NCBI GenBank assembly: GCA_029432795.1
Contig: JARNMJ010000022.1
Coordinates: 1 to 64,000, forward strand
Length of the DNA stretch: 64,000 nucleotides
DNA from: Pontiellaceae bacterium B12219
Lineage (GTDB): Bacteria; Verrucomicrobiota; Kiritimatiellia; Kiritimatiellales; Pontiellaceae
Direction: 5' to 3'
Numbering within the stretch: position 1 is the first letter of the stretch; the number at the start of each line of letters is the position of its first letter. Made by a program: the position numbers and the translations under genes. Below, piece by piece: positions 18,321 to 26,510 of this stretch. Under the pieces are notes generated by a model. The model was not told where the DNA came from. It searched no databases and saw only the letters and a program-made list of their open reading frames with translations.

Positions 18321-20186
18321 TTAATTCTCAGTGGTGGCATCCGCAAAAGGCCGGGGGGGGGTCGGCAGGCAGCGGTTGCAGTCATCGTCGAAATACCATC
18401 CCACATGGATTTTCCGCAGGTTATCCAGGTTGCGATAGAGATTTTCGCTGGGGGTTTGGTAGGCAATGACCTCGCCGCGGGAATCCGTAATCACCACCAG
18501 AAAGCCGCTGTATCGTTTTCCGCGCCGCTCCTCGTTGAGGTTATAGTCGATCAGTTCGACCGGGGGGCCGCTGAGCTCAAAGCTGTAGTCATTTTCTTCC
18601 GTCAGCGAAAATGAATCACGCTGGTAGTCGAGAAGGATATTTTTCTGTCCGCCGATTTCATCGCCGATCGCGAAATATTCGATGGTTAACGGCTGGCCGT
18701 ACGGCCGTGTTGAGGTTTGTTTGACCCGGGTCGCGAAGTTGTAGAAGTTGGCGCGTGCTGTTAATTCTCTGGCACCTTCTGTGGGCCCGAATTTGCGCGG
18801 CTTCGTTGTTTTTGAAAAATTAATATCCAGTTTCGGGGGCATTTCGAGGGAGATATACCGGCGGTCTTTTTTCGAGAGTCTTTTCAGCGGAACCTTGATC
18901 TGTTTTTTCCGCGCCGATTTTAGAATGGCATTGCCCCCTACAGCCGTCATAAATTCGGCTTCAAGGGTCTGTCCGGAAACGGTGGTCCAAATGCGGGAAG
19001 CAGGTTTTTTATCCCGCTCCTTTACCGGTTTTTCGGATGCTGATGGAGGGGTGTCGGCGACGGTGGGGGCCGGTTTTTTGGTGTAGTAGTCATTGAACAC
19101 GGGACCGTTCGTGAGGGAGCACTCGTCGGCCGCTAGGAAACGCGAAATTTCAGTGAGAGTGTCCCACGAGAGTTCCTCGGTTTTAAATGCAGGAAGCAGG
19201 GGGCCGCCGGTCCGGGCGGTAGGATAGTCCTCTCCTTCCACCTCGACCAATAGCATCCCGGTAAACGAGCCGCCATTCCATTCGCCGAAGAGGATTTTCA
19301 AGTCCAGCGGTTCGCCGGCTTTTAACTCAATCCAATCGCCCACCACCATGCGTTGATTTCCCAACAGGTGGGTGCGGTCGCCTCCGGCGGAACTTGTCCA
19401 CCAGTCAAACCAGGGATGGTGGAAATGCCAGGCCGTCATCAGCACTTCTTTTCCGCCGACGTTTACGAACATATAGGCATCGCCAACACCCCAGAAGCGG
19501 AACTTGATATCTACCGGATAAACCAGTTTACCCTTGTATTTAACGAACAGCCAGTAGTCTTCCAGTTCGGGGGCTCCAAATATTCCCGGGGCCATGCACG
19601 TGGGAATCGGGGGCACGATAACGTGTGTGGAATACAGTTTTTTCGGAGAGCGGTAGTAGGGGGCCAGCACGGAATCCTTCCACCCGCTGAGGACGTATTT
19701 CCGAAGCACATCGCGGAAGGCGTCTTCATCCATTGAAATTGTGCCGCCACTGCGACTGCGAACCAGTGAAAATACCTCACCTTCTAAATCACTTCCGATA
19801 GACTGATCGCTACCAAAGACGCTGGTTACACTCAAATTCGGGTTGAGATCGAATCCGCCGCCTAAATCGCCGACCAGCCCTTCTCCCATCCCGCTCATTT
19901 CCGGGAGCTGGATGTCGGGCATATTGGCCTTCTGCACTTTGGTTACGATGCGGTTGGATGACGCAGGTTTGGTATTCTTCTTCACCTGCACTTTGGGTTT
20001 CTTCAGTTTCATCTTCGGTCGATCAACCGGTTTGGGAGGAATAAATTTTTTCTCTTCCTTCTGATGCACCGTGAATACGACCAGCAGGCCGGCCAGTGTG
20101 AATGCCACTGCATGCACCATTAAACTGATCACAAAACCGCTTGGCGCGCCCTTGATCAGGCCGGCAGTCTTCTTCTTTGCTTTCAT
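18321..20186 (-). CDS. TonB-like membrane-anchored protein with PA14-like and SHD1-like regions (copy 1)
   Basis: 621 residues. A cytoplasmic GLIKGAPSGFVISLMVHA segment leads into one membrane helix (AFTLAGLLVVFTV). Then comes a TonB-like lysine/proline spacer (KKFIPPKPVDRPKMKLKKPK). Residues about 130-340 include a PA14-like beta-domain (FRFWGVGDAYMFVNVGGKEVL). At about 400-460 an SHD1-type domain is visible (WTTVSGQTLEAEFM, then VPLKRLSKKDRRYI). The conserved C-terminus ends near DDDCNRCLPTPP. AGGAG 8 bases before 20186 sets the start; an upstream ATG at 20219 is unlikely. A nine-C run in the last codons could slip and change the tail. No ExbB/ExbD genes are nearby. Function unknown; a periplasm-spanning sensor or scaffold is inferred. 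Confidence 0.8.
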   Translation of the reverse strand: MKAKKKTAGLIKGAPSGFVISLMVHAVAFTLAGLLVVFTVHQKEEKKFIPPKPVDRPKMKLKKPKVQVKKNTKPASSNRIVTKVQKANMPDIQLPEMSGMGEGLVGDLGGGFDLNPNLSVTSVFGSDQSIGSDLEGEVFSLVRSRSGGTISMDEDAFRDVLRKYVLSGWKDSVLAPYYRSPKKLYSTHVIVPPIPTCMAPGIFGAPELEDYWLFVKYKGKLVYPVDIKFRFWGVGDAYMFVNVGGKEVLMTAWHFHHPWFDWWTSSAGGDRTHLLGNQRMVVGDWIELKAGEPLDLKILFGEWNGGSFTGMLLVEVEGEDYPTARTGGPLLPAFKTEELSWDTLTEISRFLAADECSLTNGPVFNDYYTKKPAPTVADTPPSASEKPVKERDKKPASRIWTTVSGQTLEAEFMTAVGGNAILKSARKKQIKVPLKRLSKKDRRYISLEMPPKLDINFSKTTKPRKFGPTEGARELTARANFYNFATRVKQTSTRPYGQPLTIEYFAIGDEIGGQKNILLDYQRDSFSLTEENDYSFELSGPPVELIDYNLNEERRGKRYSGFLVVITDSRGEVIAYQTPSENLYRNLDNLRKIHVGWYFDDDCNRCLPTPPRPFADATTEN

Positions 20187-20508
20187 GATAACGTCTCCTC
20201 TTTTTCTGATTCCAACCAAAAACAGTCCCTTGAACCCGCCGATATGCTGATTTCAACCCAATCGGAACGTCACGTTCTGAAACGACGTTTAGCGGATAAA
20301 TAAAGCATGTCCGTGCAATGAATGCCAGCAGTCCTTAAGTTTATTGCTAAACTCGATATGTAAGGGCGTTATTTTAAATGGAATTGCGACTTCTTTGTGT
20401 TTATTTCATTATCTGATAAAGTAAATCCGGTTTGATCGGAACAGAAACATCAGGATCGGTTTTTCTTTATTTTCGAACTCTAAGAGGAACACATAGAAGG
20501 GCATATCA

Positions 20509-22386
20509 TCAAAAGGACTCTACCACATTAATAATGGGTTCTGGGGGCGTGGGAAGACAGCGCTTGCAATCTTTATCGAAATACCAACCCACCCGAAGTT
20601 TCCGAAGATTGGAAAGATTACGGTAAAGATTCTCGCTGGGCGTTTGATAGGCAATGATCTTTCCGCGGGTATCTGTGATCACGATCAGGAATCCACTGTA
20701 CCGTTGCCCGCGCCGTTCGTTGTTAACGGTGTAATCAAACAGTTCCACGGGCCGCCCGGAGAATTCGAACGAAAAGTCGTTATCCGCATCCAGCCTGAAA
20801 TCCGACTTTTGATAGTCCAGCAGGATGTTTTTGTTTCCGCCGATTTCATCACCGATCACAAACATTTCAGCCGTTAATCCAAACCCGTAAGGCTGGGTTG
20901 AGGTCTGCCTGATCTTAGCCGTATAGGTATAAATATTTCCTCTGACAGTCCGGGGTTCTCCATTGTAGGTATCGCCCCATTTACACTGGCTGGATGATTT
21001 CGACAGTTCGAGATCCAGTTTCGGAGGCATGGACAGTTTTGAATAGTCCACATCGGCATCTGACACGTTGTTCAAGGGGAGCTTCAACTGCTTCCCTGCA
21101 ACGGTCTTCAGGATGAGGTTCCCTGCCACAACGGTCATGAACTCAGCTTCAACCGTACGCCCGTCTTTCAATGTCCATAGTCGCATTTTTTCCGGTTCCT
21201 CGGCAGCCGCTGGCTCCTCCGGCGATCCCGAATCATCGAAAGAAACAGATTCCTCTGCAGGCTCCGACTCCTGGGAGGGAGTGTGGAAATCGTTAAAGAC
21301 CGGCCCGGTGGTGAGAGAGCATTCCCCGGCTGGCAGGTAACGGGATATCTGGGTCAATTGGTCCCAGGTGAACTCTTCAGTTTTGAACGTGGGTAGCAAG
21401 GGGCCGCCATAGCGGGACTTGGGGTAATCCACCCCATCGACTTCAACCAGAATCTGAGCCGAAAAGTCACCGCGCAGATATTCTCCGTAGAGGACTTTCA
21501 TGGTTACCGGTTCTCCGGCCTTCAGCTCAATCCAATCGCCCACCGACATATATTTTTTACCCAAAGGATATGTTCCGCTTCCTGCCGCACTGCTCCTCCA
21601 CCAATCAAAATATGCATCGTGGCCGGTCCAGCCATTCGCCAGGACCTCTTTTCCGTCAACGTTGATGAATAGGTAGGAGTCGCCCATGCCCCAGAAACGG
21701 AATTTAATATCAGACTTATAAACAAGCTGCCCCTCGTATTTGGCAAAAATGTAGTAATCCTGAAGTTCCGGCACCCCGAATGCACGCGGCGCCATTGCCG
21801 TGGGTATGGCCGGCACCATAAAATGAGTTGTATACAGCTTCTGGGGTGACCGGTAGAATCGCGCCAAAACAGAGTCTTTCCAGCCGCTCAGAACATATTT
21901 CCTTAAAACTTCGCGAAACTCATCCTCTCCCATGGATATGGAGCCGCCACTCCGATTGCGCAGCAGGGAATAGACCTCTCCCGTAAAATCATTGCCAATG
22001 GACTGCGAGCTGCCGAATACGCTGACTTCGCTCAGGTTCGGGCTGAGATCGAATCCAACGCCGACATCGCCGGAAAATCCTTCTCCCATTCCGCTCATTT
22101 CCGGAAGCTGGATATCGGGCATATTGGCTTTCTGCACCTTGGTTACGATGCGGTTGGATGTCGAAGGTTTGGAACTCTTTTTGACCTGCACTTTGGGTTT
22201 CTTCAATTTCATCTTCGGACGGTCAACCGGCTTCGGAGGAATAAATTTCTTTTCCTCTTTCTGTGTCACAGTGAATACCACCAGCAATCCTGCCAATGTG
22301 AATGCCGCTGCATGCACCAGAAGGCTGATCACAAACCCGCTTGGTGCGCCCTTTATCAGCCCGGCAGTTTTCTTGTTTTTCATCAT
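20509..22386 (-). CDS. TonB-like membrane-anchored protein with PA14-like and SHD1-like regions (copy 2)
   Basis: 625 residues, paralogue of the next gene downstream. It has the same order: single membrane helix near residues 20-42, PPKP/KKPK spacer, ELPEMSGMGEG-type linker, and PA14-like domain (FRFWGMGDSYLFINVDGKEVL). An acidic Ser/Glu linker (about 365-400) leads to the SHD1-like stretch (LWTLKDGRTVEAEFMTVVAG) and the C-terminal domain ending in DKDCKRCLPTPPEP. The first ATG (22386) and the second (22383) are equally possible. The two copies differ most in the linker, where copy 1 is basic and copy 2 acidic. Function not recognised. Confidence 0.78.
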   Translation of the reverse strand: MMKNKKTAGLIKGAPSGFVISLLVHAAAFTLAGLLVVFTVTQKEEKKFIPPKPVDRPKMKLKKPKVQVKKSSKPSTSNRIVTKVQKANMPDIQLPEMSGMGEGFSGDVGVGFDLSPNLSEVSVFGSSQSIGNDFTGEVYSLLRNRSGGSISMGEDEFREVLRKYVLSGWKDSVLARFYRSPQKLYTTHFMVPAIPTAMAPRAFGVPELQDYYIFAKYEGQLVYKSDIKFRFWGMGDSYLFINVDGKEVLANGWTGHDAYFDWWRSSAAGSGTYPLGKKYMSVGDWIELKAGEPVTMKVLYGEYLRGDFSAQILVEVDGVDYPKSRYGGPLLPTFKTEEFTWDQLTQISRYLPAGECSLTTGPVFNDFHTPSQESEPAEESVSFDDSGSPEEPAAAEEPEKMRLWTLKDGRTVEAEFMTVVAGNLILKTVAGKQLKLPLNNVSDADVDYSKLSMPPKLDLELSKSSSQCKWGDTYNGEPRTVRGNIYTYTAKIRQTSTQPYGFGLTAEMFVIGDEIGGNKNILLDYQKSDFRLDADNDFSFEFSGRPVELFDYTVNNERRGQRYSGFLIVITDTRGKIIAYQTPSENLYRNLSNLRKLRVGWYFDKDCKRCLPTPPEPIINVVESF

Positions 22387-22947
22387 TTCAGCGTCCCCGT
22401 TTTTTTATGAAACTCTCTCAGTAATTGTCTCCTGAACTCTACCTGATCTTACTTCGTCATGGGTGCATCCCATCCCAAGAGCGTGTAAGAATCTTTTTTG
22501 AGCAAATCTCATAGATAGATTAGCAAATAACAGAATGTGCGCTATCCCGTATATGACCGATGGAACGCATCTCTTTTGTGTCCAGGGCGTTCGGGGGGGG
22601 GCTGTGCCGAAGTAACAGCAGGATATCTGCTGTGATCAGCGGGAGACAGGGGGCATCCGCAACGATCGGGATCAATTCATAGATCTGATTGAAACGACCA
22701 TGGCCACCACAGGTTGCACCATTTTCGACGATCCGATCAAATACCGAACCTGAAATGATTATCGTTTCAGCATTTTGCAGAAAGACAGAATGCCCGCGTT
22801 TAGCCACGATGCTCCCAAAAGGCATGCCGCCAAATTTCCGCGCATCTTACGGCGGTTTTCGCAGGAAGCCCGGTCTTTCAGTTCAACCTTCCGGGATTGC
22901 AGATGTATTGAAACCCGAGTGAAAGGCAGGGTTGTTTTCGCTTCAGG
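22387..22947. other. 561-base interval with a degenerate coding-like stretch
   Basis: No intact gene. A minus-strand frame at 22520-22825 reads protein-like (FGGMPFGSIVAKRGHSVFL, VENGATCGGHGRF). It could be joined to an upstream frame ending CENRRK by adding one A to a short A-run at about 22845, which suggests a decayed gene. No family is recognised. A nine-G run lies at 22593-22601. Confidence 0.35.
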
Positions 22948-23618
22948 TCAGCTCTCTGGAGGGGCCGTAATGACTTTCGCAATGGTTTCCGCCATGATGG
23001 CTGCTCCGGCGGCATTGGGGTGAACCGTATCTGGAAAAAGTTCTGCCTGATCGCTAAGGGCCGTATAGAGATCTATAATCGGCACATCGGTGCGCGAGGA
23101 AACGTCATGAATCATCGGGATGACTTCATTTTTTATCACCTGATCGGTTATGCCCATTTTCCGGGATAGGCCGGAACCGGGTAACAGATCCAAATGGTTG
23201 GATTACTTTCCAAGGCCTGGAACGTTTCAATCAGCTCCACATAGTCGGGAATATACTCCGCTTTATGCGCCCAGTTCTCAGGCTTGGAGTCATTTGTGCC
23301 GAGTTTGATAATCACGATGTCCGGATTGAATGCCAGCGCATCAGTATAGGCTTTTTGCTTCCAATAGGGTTTGTTGCCGTTTTTGAGCAGGGTGGAGCCA
23401 CTGTTTCCGAAATTTTTGACCGTGTACTGATCCCCCAGCAATTCGTTGAGCTGCGCCGGATAACTATTTGTGGTGCGATCCTTAATCTTCGCCCCAAAGG
23501 TAATGCTGTCGCCAACACAGGCGACTTTTACGGGGGCAGCCTTTTCGGCTGAAAAGGACGCTATTGAGCATAGGCAAAGGGTTAATGTGATGATTCCGAA
23601 AAATTTATTTCTAACCAT
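22948..23618 (-). pseudogene. SGNH/GDSL-family hydrolase split by a one-base frameshift
   Basis: Together the two frames make a complete SGNH esterase of about 222 residues. The first frame carries a signal peptide (MVRNKFFGIITLTLCLCSIA), block I ACVGDSITFG and block III IIKLGTNDSKPENW. It runs out after CYPVPAYPGKWA. The second frame, starting KMGITDQVIKNEVIP, supplies block V DTVHPNAAG. One additional A in the GGAAAATGG run at about 23157-23162 would restore YPGKMGITDQ. The start at 23618 follows AAGGAA; the longer frame upstream lacks support. It may be a true lesion, a slippage site or an assembly error. It sits 154 bases after the fused esterase gene and has a similar role: de-acylation of glycans. 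Confidence 0.88.
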
Positions 23619-23772
23619 TTTCGACGTTTCCTTTTTTGCAGGGCGGGCCGGGTTGACAGAAGAGACCTGCCCGCCGCTGGCTTTTAAGCCCTGCAGTTTT
23701 TCTTTATTATCAAACACTGCAAACATTGCGGTATTTAAGACCAGAGCTTCGCATTTTATTTTGTTCTGCTTA

Positions 23773-26409
23773 TTACGGAAGTCCAATCACACGATAAAAT
23801 CCGTTGGAATTTGTGGCAGGTACCGCAAGGTCCACCGGTGATGCGGCCAGCGAGGTGATGTTGCTTACAATCAGCCAGGAGTTTGTTGTCAGGTTGTCGG
23901 AATATTCGACCTGATATTGCGCTCCGATGGAACCCGTAAATTGCGTATAGAAGGTTCCATTCGAAACGGACATGTTCGAAGAAAATACCGGGACATCGAC
24001 CGTTGTTTCCTCTGTCGGAACCCCGAAGACATCAATCTCGCGGATGGTCGGGCTGGGCTGAATACCCCCGGAGGCGGGAACGGTGTAGGTGAAGCGAATC
24101 GCGTCCACGCCGGACGCGAGGATGCCATCGGTATCGGTGACGGTTACCTTGCTCGACCCGGCGGTATCCGCCGCACCGAAGGGGAGGTAGGCCACCGTGG
24201 CGATGTTGGTGAACTCGGAACTGCCCACCGGATGGACCTCGACCGTATAATTCTGGTTCTTCTGGTTGCCGGAGTTACTCTTCCAACCGTGAATGGTTTG
24301 CAGAGAGGTAATATCGTAACCAAGGGTATTGCTTGAAGTATCGAGTGCGTAGGTGATGGTATACGTTTTGCCTGCGGAAGAATCGATCCAGAAGGTGATA
24401 TCGCTACTGGCGCCTGCAGCACCGACCGACCCGTCATTATTTGCGGCAGGGCCGAATCTGGGAGGCTCACTATAGGTAGGTCCCGAAGCAAGCGTAGTTG
24501 AGCCGGCGTTGACGAGATCGGTGGCGGAAACAAAGGAGACATAGTCGGCATCTGTGGTGCTGAAGACGCCATCGATCATGACGGAGGAAACCACCGTATT
24601 GCTTGTTGAAAAGCTCAACGCATCATCCCAAAGACGCTCCACACTGTTGGTGGCACTAAACGTGTGGTAGACCGTCGACCCCTCCGTCAGCGATGAGATG
24701 GAAAAACTCACAAGATTGGAATCCCCGGTCGTCCACGGTCCGAGCGATGCCGTGTGATCCCACGCCGCCGCGTTGGTTCCGCCATCGGTCGTTCCCCAAT
24801 ACACCTGAATGTCATAATTCGTTCCCGGCAGAGAAAGTAACCCGTTCAGCGTTGCGGAAGTTTCATCAACTTCCGTGGCCTCCAGATTATGAACTTCATT
24901 CATGCTGTTCAAAATAAAATCAATAATGGGGGTCGGATCGGTAAGGCCGTGCACATGGCCGATTCCCGGCTTATGAATCACATTAATCCAGCCGCCGAAT
25001 GCGTTATAGCGGCTCTCGACGATCGCCGTATTTTCAGCAACGGGCACCGTGGTATCCGCATCGCCGACGACATGCAGCAACGGAATGCCGGCCTGGGCCA
25101 ACGGCAGCATATTGTCGACAGGATTCCCGCCATACGCTATCGCTTCCGCATCCGAGGCGAACCCATAGGCGGCCTTGCAGGTGTTCCACGATCCTGAATT
25201 TTCATCGCCATCGTATAAACCGGCCGGCCAGCTCTTAAAATCACAGACCGGAGCATCGGCATAAACACAATGGACTTTATCGGGATTTTGCGCGGCCCAG
25301 TTATAAATGGCTAAACCGCCGCGGGACATGCCCTCCAGGACCACGCGGGTATCGAAATCATGATTCTCCGTCAAAAAGTTGTAGAATGCATCGAAGCGCG
25401 CAACCGCAGTCGGGGAACCGAATAACCCCGCCACATCAACATAGGCCACATGATAGCCTGCCTCCAAAAGCGCAACATCCGGGCCAGGCTGATGCCCCCA
25501 GAATCGGGCACGCCAAATCCACGGTCTGCCTGCAGCAATTGTTTCGGGAACGACGACTTTGCAACTCAAACCGTTTGTCGTGAAATCATATTGGTCGAAC
25601 CCGTGAAAATCGGACAGCGTTCCCGACCATTGATTGATGTCCAGCGAATCAGAAATGGCATCCAACCAGTTCTTTGCGATCACATCGTTGCCCGCCGCAT
25701 TGGGGTGCAGGTTATCGGAACGCATCACATTCGCATAATCATCATTCAGCGATGTATACTGATCCACAAAACGGACATTTTTCCCTTCATTCTGCAAATC
25801 GGAAACAACGCCCGGCACCTCCGCATTAAAGGCGATCACATTGGCGGTCTGTGTTTCACTCCGCCCAATCGACGGCGGAATGTTGGCCAAAAAAATCGAA
25901 GGCGTTCCGACGTCCGGCAGATCATAAATCGACTGTACCAACGCCTTCAAACGAGCCGGCGCATTCGCCACATCGTATTCCTGTCCGATATCATTCGTAC
26001 CGAGCATAATCAGAATGATGTTGGGCTTCACCAAAGCCGTACGTCCAGTTGTCCAGTGGGTTAGCATTCTCTCCGTCATACCGGCGCGCGTCCCGTAATC
26101 ATCCCCGATCATCGAACCGGAAATCCCCGAATGGTAGTGATAGAGATTATCGATCACATTGGTTCCAGTGGCTGGAAGTCCATCCTCATTTTTAGCATGA
26201 TGACCGGTATACGTAAACGAGTAGCCGTTGGCCGTCAGCAGGCCATACAGCGATTTACGCGGCGAGCCGTTGCCATCCCCATCTGCATTACTTTGGGTAA
26301 TGGAATCGCCGATAAACCAGATAGCTCCCAGTTCAGTAGTCGCGCTGCAAACCTGCATTGCGCCGGCAATCAGTAGACAAGTCGCGAAAATAGTTGTCAT
26401 TTTTTTCAT
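23773..26409 (-). CDS. Secreted two-enzyme fusion: SGNH esterase plus alpha/beta-hydrolase
   Basis: 878 residues from the ATG preceded by GGAG (an ATG five codons upstream lacks such a box). After a signal peptide, the SGNH domain spans about 25-245: WFIGDSITQSN, IMLGTNDIGQE and DNLHPNAAGND supply the Ser, Asn and His blocks. The second enzyme, about 250-500, has the nucleophile elbow EGMSRGGLA, Asp in HVVGDADTTVP and His in GIGHVHG. Then follow an FN3-like stretch, a discoidin-like region and the shared C-terminal module ending NSNGFYRVIGLP. Fusing two esterase folds suggests removal of two acyl substituents from one glycan. It lies directly downstream of the CotH gene. Confidence 0.88.
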   Translation of the reverse strand: MKKMTTIFATCLLIAGAMQVCSATTELGAIWFIGDSITQSNADGDGNGSPRKSLYGLLTANGYSFTYTGHHAKNEDGLPATGTNVIDNLYHYHSGISGSMIGDDYGTRAGMTERMLTHWTTGRTALVKPNIILIMLGTNDIGQEYDVANAPARLKALVQSIYDLPDVGTPSIFLANIPPSIGRSETQTANVIAFNAEVPGVVSDLQNEGKNVRFVDQYTSLNDDYANVMRSDNLHPNAAGNDVIAKNWLDAISDSLDINQWSGTLSDFHGFDQYDFTTNGLSCKVVVPETIAAGRPWIWRARFWGHQPGPDVALLEAGYHVAYVDVAGLFGSPTAVARFDAFYNFLTENHDFDTRVVLEGMSRGGLAIYNWAAQNPDKVHCVYADAPVCDFKSWPAGLYDGDENSGSWNTCKAAYGFASDAEAIAYGGNPVDNMLPLAQAGIPLLHVVGDADTTVPVAENTAIVESRYNAFGGWINVIHKPGIGHVHGLTDPTPIIDFILNSMNEVHNLEATEVDETSATLNGLLSLPGTNYDIQVYWGTTDGGTNAAAWDHTASLGPWTTGDSNLVSFSISSLTEGSTVYHTFSATNSVERLWDDALSFSTSNTVVSSVMIDGVFSTTDADYVSFVSATDLVNAGSTTLASGPTYSEPPRFGPAANNDGSVGAAGASSDITFWIDSSAGKTYTITYALDTSSNTLGYDITSLQTIHGWKSNSGNQKNQNYTVEVHPVGSSEFTNIATVAYLPFGAADTAGSSKVTVTDTDGILASGVDAIRFTYTVPASGGIQPSPTIREIDVFGVPTEETTVDVPVFSSNMSVSNGTFYTQFTGSIGAQYQVEYSDNLTTNSWLIVSNITSLAASPVDLAVPATNSNGFYRVIGLP

Positions 26410-26510
26410 TTGTTTCTTCTCCATTATTTCAAAATCAGGAACCGGTGCCTGCAGCAGATCGGTGCTGGAACTTGGGATTGATTCTTTACATCATTCTTCC
26501 GGAATATTTC

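Larger units (their letters stand above)
18321..22386 (-). repeat. Tandem gene duplication of the TonB-like proteins
   Basis: The genes at 18321-20186 and 20509-22386 are collinear over their whole length with no large indel. They share near-identical anchors (GLIKGAPSGFVISL) and C-termini (YQTPSENLYRNL). Divergence is greatest in the linker before the SHD1-like domain. The gap between the two genes is about 320 bases. Confidence 0.9.
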
